64,000 nt of DNA from Bacillus testis. Its GTDB lineage: Bacteria; Bacillota; Bacilli; Bacillales; DSM-1321. Shown here piece by piece: positions 1 through 7,699 of this stretch (position 1 is the first letter of the stretch; every line of letters starts with the position of its first letter). The DNA lies in assembly GCF_001243895.1 (NCBI RefSeq), contig NZ_LN851186.1, positions 2,817,842-2,881,841 on the forward strand. Direction: 5' to 3'. The notes below the pieces were generated by a model, which was not told the origin of the DNA, did not search any database, and worked only from the letters and a program-made list of their open reading frames with translations. The translations under genes and the position numbers were made by a program.

Positions 1-516
1 CGGCACTTCCTTATCGCCATTTTTCAAGATGACCATCTGCTCGTCCTTCGATGTATCATCCACTTTCCGCTTGCCGCCTTCTCGGTCTATCTCTTCTGTA
101 ATTTGCTGTTTAGCGACATGATTCCTCATATATATTTTTTTCTCGGTGGCATCGACGTTGACGACTACCTTTACATCTTTCACACCGGCTATGTTTTCAA
201 GAGCTTCCTTGATTTGTGTCTCAAAGCTGCGCTCATAATCAGCTATGGTTACATCTGCCTTATTATTTTTGCTGCCGAATGTCTCTACGTTTTCTGGCTC
301 GGCGCCAGCAACCGCCGGTAGTGCATCAGCAGAAGAAGCGATGTTGATTCTCTTGGTCAGCATCTCACTGCCCATCATGATCGCCACACCCAAGACAAGA
401 ACAATTAACATATAGACATAGAGGGAAGGCTTTTTATTCTTTCCTTCATTCCCTGCTTGATCATCTTGATTCGTCCATTTCTTCAGCCATTTAGAAAACG
501 GGTTCTCACCTTTCAT
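1..516 (-). CDS. spoIIIAG: Stage III sporulation protein AG, C-terminus beyond window edge
   Basis: SpoIIIAG is the forespore-facing ring component of the SpoIIIA-SpoIIQ feeding channel (A-Q complex), made in the mother cell and inserted in the outer forespore membrane. 172 codons without a stop are visible, starting at an ATG one base after the spoIIIAF stop and running off position 1. The N-terminus is a short basic cytoplasmic segment (KWLKKW), then one membrane helix at about residues 38-55, then a long extracytoplasmic region with an EscJ/PilF-like ring-building-motif core (ADVTIADYERSFE, VVVNVDATEKNIY). It is the last visible gene of the operon. The recognition is secure; the missing part is the C-terminal end. 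Confidence 0.93.
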   Translation of the reverse strand, partial: MKGENPFSKWLKKWTNQDDQAGNEGKNKKPSLYVYMLIVLVLGVAIMMGSEMLTKRINIASSADALPAVAGAEPENVETFGSKNNKADVTIADYERSFETQIKEALENIAGVKDVKVVVNVDATEKKIYMRNHVAKQQITEEIDREGGKRKVDDTSKDEQMVILKNGDKEVP

Positions 517-517
517 T

Positions 518-1126
518 CTATGTGTCCCTCCTTTCAAAACCGATTTGGATTTTCGCTTCATCGACTCCCCATTGTTCCCCTAGGAACTGCTTGATTGCTT
601 CTGAACGGACAGCATTTTCATCTGCCGGATCCTTGTCAGTATCGATATCGACTGGGCGGACAGCTTCTACCGCACCGGACCGGTTAGGGGCCAGTACGAC
701 TTTGATGCCAGCCAGATCCTTTGGAAGCTGTGGGTTGTCGACCGGCTTTACGGACACGTCTATATGCTTGAATTCGTAATTGTATTGTTTAATCAACTCC
801 TCTTCTCCTTCTTTCTTTAATTGGACAGCCATTTCATCTAAAATATATGCATTGTTGGCAGCTTGTATTTCTTTTTTCTTGTCGGAGAGCGCTATTTCCA
901 TCTTATTATTTTCGACAGTGCCTGAACGGGTCGCCTGCGCAAGCAATTCATCAAAATTAGCCGACAACAATTTGAATACAGGAGAAAGCAGCACTGTGAT
1001 CAGCAGCAGGCCGACGACCATCTTTGCATATTTCTGCATGGCGGAGCTGGGCAACAGCATGTCCATCACTGTAGCAAGCAAAATAAAAATGATGATGTTC
1101 TTTATCCAATCAGTCAGAAATTCCAT
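518..1126 (-). CDS. spoIIIAF: Stage III sporulation protein AF
   Basis: This is a 202-residue mother-cell membrane protein of the SpoIIIA complex. Two N-terminal membrane helices (about residues 8-25 and 36-54, with the family pattern TDWIKNII and KMVVGLLLI) precede a soluble extracytoplasmic domain of about 145 residues, which in the family has a ring-building fold. Length is close to the B. subtilis protein (206 residues). It lies between spoIIIAE (14-base gap) and spoIIIAG (1-base gap), so it is translationally coupled within the operon. Confidence 0.93.
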   Translation of the reverse strand: MEFLTDWIKNIIIFILLATVMDMLLPSSAMQKYAKMVVGLLLITVLLSPVFKLLSANFDELLAQATRSGTVENNKMEIALSDKKKEIQAANNAYILDEMAVQLKKEGEEELIKQYNYEFKHIDVSVKPVDNPQLPKDLAGIKVVLAPNRSGAVEAVRPVDIDTDKDPADENAVRSEAIKQFLGEQWGVDEAKIQIGFERRDT

Positions 1127-1140
1127 TTGCGTCCATTCAC

Positions 1141-2409
1141 CTACCTGACCATTAATGTGACATTGCCGGCAGCGATGATGATGGTGATGCTCAAGAAGAA
1201 CATGACTGATACAATCGCCAAAGCGGCAAAGATATACATCATACTTTTACTGATAATATCAAGGCATTTAATGACGGTCCCGCCTCCGAGCGGCTGCAGG
1301 ACAGCTGCCGATAATTTATAGATGAAGGCGATGATCAATATTTTTAAGGCTGGGAAGGCGACGATCAACAGCAGGATGGCGACCCCTGCAATTCCCACCG
1401 TGTTCTTCAGGAGGGAAGAAGCACTGAATACAGTATCCGCTGCATCCGTAAACATCCTGCCAACAACCGGGATGAAATTGCCTGTTATGAATTTGGCCGT
1501 ACGGATCGTAATGCCGTCCGCCACGGCGGTGGAAGCTCCCTGTACAGAGATGACTCCCAGAAATACGGTCATAAAGGCTCCCAACAAGCCAATGCTCCAA
1601 TTTTTGATCATCCCAGCCAGCTGAGACACCTTATAGTGTTCACTCAAGACGCTGACAATGCTCAAAAGAGAAGCCAGGAATAAAAGCGGCAAGATAATTT
1701 TCCCAATCAAAAGACCGCTGATATTCATCAAGAAAATCAATACAGGGTGAAAAAAAGCAGCAGACACAACCCCGCCTGAAGCCGCAATTAATGCCAGAAG
1801 CAAAGGTGTTAACGCCATAAAAAAGGAAATCATTGTATCAATCGTTTCTTTTGTGTACTGGATTGCCACATGGAAACTGTTTAGCGCAAGAATGATTAAC
1901 ACCATGAATACGATACTGTAGGCTACTTTTGATACTGAGCTTTTCTCGAAGGCGTTCTGCAACGATTGCAGGAACATACTGAAGACAGTCAACAAAATCA
2001 ATGTTCCCAACAGTTTGCCATTAGCCAGCAATTCATGGAATATATATTTAAGGAATCCTCCGGCCCAAGCTTTAAGCGAAAATGTTTTTTCACCGCTTAG
2101 ATAATCCTTCAGGCTTCCCTTTTGCCCTTCCGGCAGATAGCCCCCGTACTCCTCCATGATTTGATCCCAGAAGCCGGTCAAATCATCCAGTTTCACTTGC
2201 TGCAGGCTCTTGTTGATTAATGATTGCGAAACATTTGCAGAAGAAGGTTCTTCTGGGGACTCTGTGCTATTTCCGTTCTCTCCCAGAGAGTTGTCCTGAT
2301 TGCTACTGCTTTGAGTGGGTGCGTAGTTGTCCGGTGAAGCTTGTACAATGAGGGGAGCAATGCCAATAAGGAAAAAAGCCATACATACTGCCAAGATTAA
2401 TTGCTTCAT
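1141..2409 (-). CDS. spoIIIAE: Stage III sporulation protein AE
   Basis: SpoIIIAE is the large polytopic membrane component of the mother cell-forespore channel. The 422-residue protein has a cleavable-looking signal sequence (residues 1-25, ending IVQAS), a Ser/Asn/Glu-rich linker, a conserved soluble stretch (DDLTGFWDQIMEEYGGYLPE), then at least seven hydrophobic helices from about residue 115 to the end. The ATG at 2409 follows an AGAGGTGAAGAA ribosome site. It is positioned between spoIIIAD and spoIIIAF as in all Bacillus spoIIIA operons. Confidence 0.95.
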   Translation of the reverse strand: MKQLILAVCMAFFLIGIAPLIVQASPDNYAPTQSSSNQDNSLGENGNSTESPEEPSSANVSQSLINKSLQQVKLDDLTGFWDQIMEEYGGYLPEGQKGSLKDYLSGEKTFSLKAWAGGFLKYIFHELLANGKLLGTLILLTVFSMFLQSLQNAFEKSSVSKVAYSIVFMVLIILALNSFHVAIQYTKETIDTMISFFMALTPLLLALIAASGGVVSAAFFHPVLIFLMNISGLLIGKIILPLLFLASLLSIVSVLSEHYKVSQLAGMIKNWSIGLLGAFMTVFLGVISVQGASTAVADGITIRTAKFITGNFIPVVGRMFTDAADTVFSASSLLKNTVGIAGVAILLLIVAFPALKILIIAFIYKLSAAVLQPLGGGTVIKCLDIISKSMMYIFAALAIVSVMFFLSITIIIAAGNVTLMVR

Positions 2410-2432
2410 TTCTTCACCTCTTTTGCTAACGG

Positions 2433-2822
2433 TTAAGCCGGAATTAAATTCAGGATGGTTTCAATCAATACGGTCAGTATAGGTATGGCCATGGATAAAA
2501 TTAGGATCTTGCCGCCTAATTCAATCTTGGATGACAACGTCCCCTGTCCGGCATCCTTTGTAATCTGCGAGGCAAACTCCGCTATATAAGCAACGCCGAT
2601 AATCTTCAGGATTGTTTCCAAGTACAGCATATTAATATTGGCCTGCTCAGCAAGCGCTTCCACCATATGGATGATGCTGTAAATCTGGTCGACGAGCATC
2701 AGGAAAATCGTACAGCCTACAAAAATGACCAGAAGAAATGCAAAATTGGGCTTCTGCTCTTTTAAGATGGTCGCGAGGAAAGTCGCAAGCAGGGCAATGC
2801 CGGCAATTTTTAATATTTCGAT
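2433..2822 (-). CDS. spoIIIAD: Stage III sporulation protein AD with apparent ATC start codon
   Basis: Small integral membrane protein of the SpoIIIA complex with four hydrophobic helices. The first ATG (2699) would remove about 41 conserved residues, including the family stretch IALLATFLATILKEQKPNFA, which reads open upstream. The same frame is closed by the spoIIIAC stop (TAA at 2838-2840). The intervening codons are AAG GGG GGA GCC GCC ATC GAA ATA, so no ATG, GTG or TTG exists. A strong ribosome site (AAAAGGGGGGAG) lies 5 bases before ATC at 2822-2820, which also matches the position of the B. subtilis start region and gives 129 residues (B. subtilis 133). ATC is therefore the best candidate start. 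The gene identity is firm and the start is inferred. Confidence 0.85.
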   Translation of the reverse strand: MEILKIAGIALLATFLATILKEQKPNFAFLLVIFVGCTIFLMLVDQIYSIIHMVEALAEQANINMLYLETILKIIGVAYIAEFASQITKDAGQGTLSSKIELGGKILILSMAIPILTVLIETILNLIPA

Positions 2823-2837
2823 GGCGGCTCCCCCCTT

Positions 2838-3041
2838 TTAACCAAACAAGAAGACGGACTTGATTTTATCGAATAACTGGTCGATGATTTGGGCGACCAT
2901 GAATAAAATATAGATGAATCCGAAAAGAGTCACCCATTGTGAATATTCTTTCTTATTGATCTGCTCTAATAGAGTATTAATAAATGCAATCACGATTCCC
3001 ACTCCGGCAATCTTAAAGATCAATCCAACTTCAATGCCCAT
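2838..3041 (-). CDS. spoIIIAC: Stage III sporulation protein AC
   Basis: A 67-residue membrane protein with two hydrophobic helices (about 8-25 and 38-58) separated by the conserved basic loop EQINKKEYSQW. Length and sequence pattern match SpoIIIAC (68 residues in B. subtilis), which with SpoIIIAD forms a membrane subassembly of the feeding channel. The ATG follows a GGAGGAAAT site. Its TAA stop is in the same frame as spoIIIAD, which bears on the unusual start of that gene. Confidence 0.94.
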   Translation of the reverse strand: MGIEVGLIFKIAGVGIVIAFINTLLEQINKKEYSQWVTLFGFIYILFMVAQIIDQLFDKIKSVFLFG

Positions 3042-3064
3042 TTCGATTTCCTCCTGCTTGTGGT

Positions 3065-3580
3065 TTACATTAATAAAATGATGAATAACAGCCCTGCCAA
3101 AAAGCCAAGGCTTTTTGCCATTTTTTCGTATTTCCCCTGTGTGGCAAGGGCATCTTCTTCAGCTCGCTCGAGATGAGACATAGTGAGAAGGATTTGCTTC
3201 TGTTGCTGGTAGCGATCATGTTTGCCAAGCGTTTCCCCGAACTGCGACAGAATCTCGATTTCATTTTCTTTCAGAGTAAGCTGCCCTCCGATGCTTTTCA
3301 AGCTGAGGTCCCAAGCCTTTTTGGCAGTCATCTCTGCCTCTTGGAGCCTAGCGGCAAAATGAATGAAAAATAAAGAAACCGGGGCCGGGAGCTGTTTGGA
3401 TAAACGGACGGCCGCTTCACGGAGCGGAATATGGCCGAACATGATTTCCGATTCAAGCGCCTGGAGAGCCTGGCGGAAAGAACGTAATTGCAGCGGCCGC
3501 AGGCTCAGATGCCGTGCCTTGTCGAATCCGACAAAAGTAGTGGCAATCAGTATAAATGCTGCGCCAATCAGTTTGATCAT
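3065..3580 (-). CDS. spoIIIAB: Stage III sporulation protein AB
   Basis: A 171-residue protein with an N-terminal membrane helix (residues 1-18), a largely helical soluble domain (LSLRPLQLRSFRQALQALES, PLREAA, ETLGKHDR) and a C-terminal hydrophobic tail (LGFLAGLLFIILLM). The layout resembles GspF-type platform proteins, the relation proposed for the family. It is expected in the mother-cell membrane of the engulfing sporangium. The start overlaps the end of spoIIIAA by four bases, indicating translational coupling. Confidence 0.94.
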   Translation of the reverse strand: MIKLIGAAFILIATTFVGFDKARHLSLRPLQLRSFRQALQALESEIMFGHIPLREAAVRLSKQLPAPVSLFFIHFAARLQEAEMTAKKAWDLSLKSIGGQLTLKENEIEILSQFGETLGKHDRYQQQKQILLTMSHLERAEEDALATQGKYEKMAKSLGFLAGLLFIILLM

Positions 3581-4503
3581 CCCGGAACACTTCTTTCCAT
3601 GGTAATCTCCGCGCCCTTTTCATCAAGAACCTTGCATGAAAAACCGCCGTTCCTTGTTCTCCCAAGCAAAATGAATCGGCTGAACACTTGAAGCTCCATG
3701 ATGGCGCGGATAGTCGGGCGTTTCAGCACATCCTCCAAGGAATGGCCATGGATGGTGATTAACAGTTGAATGCCAGCATTGACCGCTTCAAGGACAGCTG
3801 CGGCATCTTCGGCACGGCCTATTTCATCGGCAACAATAATTTCCGGCGACATCGACCGGATGAGCATCATCATGCCTTCCGCTTTTGGGCAGGCATCCAG
3901 TACATCTACCCGGGGCCCGAACTGTAATTGCGGGACCCCCCGGACTGAGCCCGCTATTTCCGAACGTTCATCGACAATTCCTGTTTTAATGGCAGGAATA
4001 CGGCACTCTTCCATGCCTTGTGACGCAATGCGGGCCAAATCTCTCAATAGTGTGGTTTTTCCAGTCTGCGGCGGACCGATAATCATAGTGTTCTGCCAGC
4101 TATTCCTATATAAATACGGCAGTAAATGTACTGAGCAGCCCAATTTTTCCTTAGCTATACGGATATTGAAAGAAGAAATATGGATAATGGCTTTTACACT
4201 GCCTTTGTCCAAAATAACCTTTCCGGCCAAGCCAATCCGATGCCCTCCTTCAATGGTGATATAGCCCCTTTTCAACTCTTCTTCCATTGTGTACATAGAA
4301 AAACGGGTCAGCTGGTTCAAAAGCTGGCTCGCCGCTTCTTCATCAACAATATATGGAAGAAGCATATAATCCCGGCCGTCAGATACTTCCACTGGCCGAT
4401 TGATACGGATGCGGATTTCTTCTATTCGTTCGATCATCTCAGGAGTTAAGTCTTGCAATAGCTCGGACAATTTTGGGGGCAGGAATGAATAAATGGATTG
4501 CAT
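3577..4503 (-). CDS. spoIIIAA: Stage III sporulation protein AA, channel ATPase
   Basis: Mother-cell cytoplasmic ATPase thought to energise the SpoIIIA-SpoIIQ channel; related to type II/IV secretion ATPases. The 308-residue protein has an N-terminal domain with the family signature RIRINRPVEV (31-40), Walker A GPPQTGKT (143-150), Walker B IIVADEIG (222-229) and the sensor-like TIHGHS (250-255). The ATG at 4503 has an AAGGAGGAAG ribosome site. First gene of the seven-gene operon, behind a sigma-E-type promoter. The small gene yqhV found upstream in B. subtilis is not present here. Confidence 0.96.
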   Translation of the reverse strand: MQSIYSFLPPKLSELLQDLTPEMIERIEEIRIRINRPVEVSDGRDYMLLPYIVDEEAASQLLNQLTRFSMYTMEEELKRGYITIEGGHRIGLAGKVILDKGSVKAIIHISSFNIRIAKEKLGCSVHLLPYLYRNSWQNTMIIGPPQTGKTTLLRDLARIASQGMEECRIPAIKTGIVDERSEIAGSVRGVPQLQFGPRVDVLDACPKAEGMMMLIRSMSPEIIVADEIGRAEDAAAVLEAVNAGIQLLITIHGHSLEDVLKRPTIRAIMELQVFSRFILLGRTRNGGFSCKVLDEKGAEITMERSVPG

Positions 4504-4535
4504 ACAAGCTTCCTCCTTATTCGGTGTGTCCTTAC

Positions 4536-4564
4536 AATGTATGCGGGCATGTACACTTTATGAC
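4536..4564 (-). promoter_or_regulatory. Sigma-E promoter of the spoIIIA operon
   Basis: On the minus strand the -35 element GTCATAAA (4564-4557) and -10 element CATACATT (4543-4536) are 13 bases apart. The -10 fits the sigma-E consensus CATACAnT exactly and the -35 is close to the sigma-E type. It lies about 35 bases before the spoIIIAA start, as expected for mother-cell expression after asymmetric division. Confidence 0.8.
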
Positions 4565-4594
4565 TGATGACTTTTGGAAGAACAGCCGGAACGC

Positions 4595-4624
4595 AAAAAA
4601 GGGTGAAAGCATATGCTTTCACCC
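4595..4624 (-). terminator. Intrinsic terminator after efp
   Basis: A perfect 24-base palindrome (4601-4624, arms GGGTGAAAGC/GCTTTCACCC) is followed on the minus strand by six T residues (4600-4595). It sits about 90 bases downstream of the efp stop and separates aroQ-yqhT-efp from spoIIIA. Confidence 0.85.
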
Positions 4625-4713
4625 CTGGGTCATCCATCGATAAGTATGTTTAGATAAACGGATGTTTTCCGCTTTTCTTTATTGGCTAGCTGCAACGGCC
4701 GCTTCCGCTTTTC

Positions 4714-5271
4714 TTAGCCTCTGGATACGTAGGAACCGTCTGTTGTGTTGATGACTAATTTGTCTCCTTGGTTCACGAAGAATGGAACTTGGACGATCAA
4801 GCCTGTTTCAACAGTGGCAGGTTTTGTGCCGCCTGAAGCTGTATCACCTTTGATGCCAGGTTCTGTTTCAGTTACTTCAAGTGTTACTGTATTTGGAAGA
4901 TCTACACCGATTGTTTCGGTGCCGTACATCATGATGTACACTTCCATGTTTTCTTTAAGGAATTTCAATTCGCGCTCGATTTGTTTTTCGCTCAATTCGA
5001 TTTGCTCATAGTTTTCGTTATCCATGAACACATGTTGATCGCCGCTTGCATATAGGTATTGCATTTTGCGGTTTTCGATATGTGCTTTTGCTACTTTTTC
5101 TCCTGCACGGAATGTTTTTTCCTGGATAGCGCCAGTACGCAGGTTACGAAGTTTAGAACGGACAAAAGCAGCACCTTTGCCTGGTTTTACGTGTTGGAAT
5201 TCGATTACTTGCCAAATCCCATTGTCTACTTCGATTGTTAAGCCTGTTCTAAAGTCGTTCACAGAAATCAT
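4714..5271 (-). CDS. efp: Elongation factor P
   Basis: EF-P binds ribosomes stalled at polyproline stretches and promotes peptide-bond formation. The 185-residue protein has the KOW-like N-domain with the loop PGKGA carrying Lys32, the residue modified with 5-aminopentanol in B. subtilis, and two OB domains ending in [11 protein letters not shown]. The start chosen is the ATG at 5271 ([10 protein letters not shown]) behind GGGAGG; an upstream in-frame TTG would include the ribosome site itself. It is 18 bases downstream of yqhT and likely cotranscribed with it. Confidence 0.97.
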   Translation of the reverse strand: MISVNDFRTGLTIEVDNGIWQVIEFQHVKPGKGAAFVRSKLRNLRTGAIQEKTFRAGEKVAKAHIENRKMQYLYASGDQHVFMDNENYEQIELSEKQIERELKFLKENMEVYIMMYGTETIGVDLPNTVTLEVTETEPGIKGDTASGGTKPATVETGLIVQVPFFVNQGDKLVINTTDGSYVSRG

Positions 5272-5289
5272 TGTTTTTCCTCCCAAAAA

Positions 5290-6351
5290 TTACAGTATAA
5301 TAAGTTCTTTTGTTGAATGAGTCAAGGCTTCATTTCCTTCTTCAGTAATAATTGTATCATCTTCGATACGCACTCCGCCAAGACCAGGCACATAGATGCC
5401 CGGTTCGCAAGTGACAGCCATGCCAGGCTCAAGAATGACATCGCTTTTCATTGACAAACCAGGAGCTTCATGTATTTCTAATCCGATTCCATGCCCTGTC
5501 GAATGGCCGAAGTTAGGGCCATAGCCTTTTTCCTCAATAAAATTACGGGTCAAAGCATCCGCTTCCTTGCCGGTCATGCCTGGTTTGATTCCTGCCATGC
5601 CGCGCAATTGGGCTTCAAGGACAATATCATAAATTTCTTTCAATTGATCACTTGGTTTGCCTACTGCCACCGTACGTGTTATATCGGATACATATCCATT
5701 GTAATAGGCACCATAGTCCATTGTCACAAGGTCGCCTGTTTCAATGACCTTATCGCTGGCAACGCCGTGCGGCAATGCAGACCGGACACCTGAAGCAACA
5801 ATTGTATCGAATGAAGACGAAGTCGCTCCTTGCTTTCTCATAAAGAACTCAAGTTCATTGGAAACGGTCAGCTCCGTCATACCAGGACGAATAAATCCTA
5901 TAATATGTTCAAATGCTGCATCTGCAATCTTTGCAGCTTCCTTTAATATCTTAATCTCTGAAGGAGTCTTAATCAAGCGTAATTTCTCGATCAGGTTTGA
6001 TACAGGGACAAGTTCACCATTAAATAACCCTTTATATGTAATGAATGAGGCATATGTAAATACATCCTGTTCAAAGCCAAGCTTGTTGATGCCCATTTCC
6101 TTGGCCTGGTGAGCCACCTCTTCCGGCAGGGACTTGGTATGCTTGATAATTTCATAGCCTGTGCATTGTTTGGCAGCCTGCTCCGTATAACGGAAATCAG
6201 TAATAAAGCATGCTTTATCCCTCGAAAGAAGAGCTACGCCGGCAGTACCGGTAAAGCCTGTCATATAGCGCAGATTATAAGGGTTTGTGACTAAGATGCC
6301 GTCTATTCCAGCTTGATCAAATGTTTCGCGTAAACGTTGGATTTTATCCAT
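5290..6351 (-). CDS. yqhT: Xaa-Pro dipeptidase/aminopeptidase P-type M24 metallopeptidase
   Basis: A cytoplasmic enzyme predicted to cleave X-Pro peptide bonds. The 353-residue protein has a creatinase-like N-domain (1-120) and a pita-bread M24 domain with the five expected metal ligands: Asp212, Asp223 (SDITRT), His287 (STGHGIG), Glu316 (TCEPGIY) and Glu330 (VRIEDD). The ribosome site is GAGGGGAG. It starts two bases after the aroQ stop and precedes efp, the standard Bacillus arrangement. Confidence 0.95.
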   Translation of the reverse strand: MDKIQRLRETFDQAGIDGILVTNPYNLRYMTGFTGTAGVALLSRDKACFITDFRYTEQAAKQCTGYEIIKHTKSLPEEVAHQAKEMGINKLGFEQDVFTYASFITYKGLFNGELVPVSNLIEKLRLIKTPSEIKILKEAAKIADAAFEHIIGFIRPGMTELTVSNELEFFMRKQGATSSSFDTIVASGVRSALPHGVASDKVIETGDLVTMDYGAYYNGYVSDITRTVAVGKPSDQLKEIYDIVLEAQLRGMAGIKPGMTGKEADALTRNFIEEKGYGPNFGHSTGHGIGLEIHEAPGLSMKSDVILEPGMAVTCEPGIYVPGLGGVRIEDDTIITEEGNEALTHSTKELIIL

Positions 6352-6353
6352 TT

Positions 6354-6800
6354 TTATTTTTCTCCCCTCAATATAAAATCTAATGCCTGCAGAGCGAGCA
6401 GATATCCATTGCTGCCGAAGCCCAGTATTTGGCCGGCTGTTACCGGTGCAAGGACAGATGTATGGCGGAATTCTTCACGCGCATGGATATTGGAGATATG
6501 GATCTCCACTACCGGCACTGAGATTCCGGCTATGCTGTCGCGTATCGCATAGCTATAATGCGTATACGCCCCCGGGTTCATGATAACGCCGGCTATACCC
6601 TCATCTTCCGCTTTATGCAAGGCATCCACAAGATCGCCTTCATGGTTCGATTGTAGGCACTCCAGTTCATAACCTAGGGCTTTTGCATGTGTTTTAACTT
6701 TATATTCGATGTCGCCCAATGTTTCATGGCCATATACTTCCGGCTCGCGTTTACCAAGCCTGTTTAAGTTTGGGCCATTCAGAAGCAAGATTGTTCCCAT
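6354..6800 (-). CDS. aroQ: Type II 3-dehydroquinate dehydratase
   Basis: Third step of the shikimate pathway: 3-dehydroquinate to 3-dehydroshikimate. The 148-residue protein shows the type II signature near the start (LLLNGPNLNRLG), the substrate-binding SNHEGDLVD, NPGAYTHYS with the catalytic environment, and HISNIHAREEFR. The ATG at 6800 is preferred over an in-frame TTG four codons upstream because GGGGTGG precedes it and homologues begin here. Equivalent to B. subtilis yqhS. First gene of the aroQ-yqhT-efp unit. Confidence 0.95.
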   Translation of the reverse strand: MGTILLLNGPNLNRLGKREPEVYGHETLGDIEYKVKTHAKALGYELECLQSNHEGDLVDALHKAEDEGIAGVIMNPGAYTHYSYAIRDSIAGISVPVVEIHISNIHAREEFRHTSVLAPVTAGQILGFGSNGYLLALQALDFILRGEK

Positions 6801-6860
6801 ACTCCACCCCAATTCAGCTCAGAAAGGGTTCCCTTTCCTGGTTGTATATTTAGTAACAAC

Positions 6861-6887
6861 ATTTTAACATAATTCAAAAGAATACAA
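6861..6887 (-). promoter_or_regulatory. Candidate sigma-A promoter for aroQ-yqhT-efp
   Basis: On the minus strand TTGTAT (6887-6882) and TAAAAT (6866-6861) are 15 bases apart. The short spacer is offset by an extended -10 (TGTTAAAAT). The predicted transcript starts about 55 bases before aroQ. Confidence 0.5.
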
Positions 6888-6949
6888 CATGCTTTATGGA
6901 CCGTTTACAAACCGCAGCATAAAACAACCTACTTAAGGGGAGCATGGCT

Positions 6950-7474
6950 CTAGGATTTGACTTCGGGTGAGGGCTCTTCCAATTCCTGCTTCATCCTCCG
7001 CTCCGTTTCATCATAGGAAATGCTCACGCCGATAAAGGCCCCATACACCAAATATAAACATACAGTCGTAACAAACGTATTCAAGTCCAACTCCCGAACC
7101 CGCGGCATATCAGGAAACAGCGGCGGCAGCACGAAATGGACAAATCCCCAAACCACGGCTCCAAAGACGATGGAAACAAACAATCGATCTTTTTTGCGGA
7201 GCAAGAAATAATATAAAAAAGCAACGGCAATCGACAAAACACCGTACAATAAAACAGTCAGGATAAAACCGGCCCAACCATCGCTCAGCCTTGCGGGTAC
7301 CCATCCGCTGATCAAGAAATTGGGCTTCACCTCCATAAAGTGAAAATAATAAGCTAAATAGGCGAAAGCAGAAAAGAAAAAGCCCCCAAAAAGTCCGATG
7401 ATTGCTACATTTGTTTTTTGGGACATCGGTCTTTCTTGTTGATTTTGGTCTGTGTGATTTTGTTGTTCGCTCAT
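6950..7474 (-). CDS. yqhR: YqhR family membrane protein
   Basis: A 174-residue integral membrane protein of unknown function. A Gln/Asn-rich hydrophilic N-terminus is followed by four hydrophobic helices (around 25-45, 68-92, 100-120 and 135-155), with the conserved loop FVLPPLFPDMP and an acidic C-tail. The start is the ATG at 7474 behind GGAGG. It occupies the same place, divergent from yqhQ, as yqhR in B. subtilis. Confidence 0.85.
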   Translation of the reverse strand: MSEQQNHTDQNQQERPMSQKTNVAIIGLFGGFFFSAFAYLAYYFHFMEVKPNFLISGWVPARLSDGWAGFILTVLLYGVLSIAVAFLYYFLLRKKDRLFVSIVFGAVVWGFVHFVLPPLFPDMPRVRELDLNTFVTTVCLYLVYGAFIGVSISYDETERRMKQELEEPSPEVKS

Positions 7475-7618
7475 TTTAAACACCTCCGCCCTTTAGTATG
7501 CCCCTAGTTAATGGAATATTTTCTTCATTCTATTCGTCATCCCGAAAAATTTAAATAGTACAGTTCCATCTTTTTCAGTAAAATAGATATATACCCGGTG
7601 TTTGTATTTTCTATTTTT

Positions 7619-7647
7619 TTGAAAAAACAAAGGTAAAAGAGTATAGT
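7619..7647 (+). promoter_or_regulatory. Sigma-A promoter for yqhQ
   Basis: TTGAAA (7619-7624) and TATAGT (7642-7647) are separated by 17 bases, placing the transcript start near 7654, about 46 bases before yqhQ. Confidence 0.6.
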
Positions 7648-7699
7648 TAGAGCAAACAGAAACATCCATAAAATTCAGTATAGGTTGGTGTATAATAAT

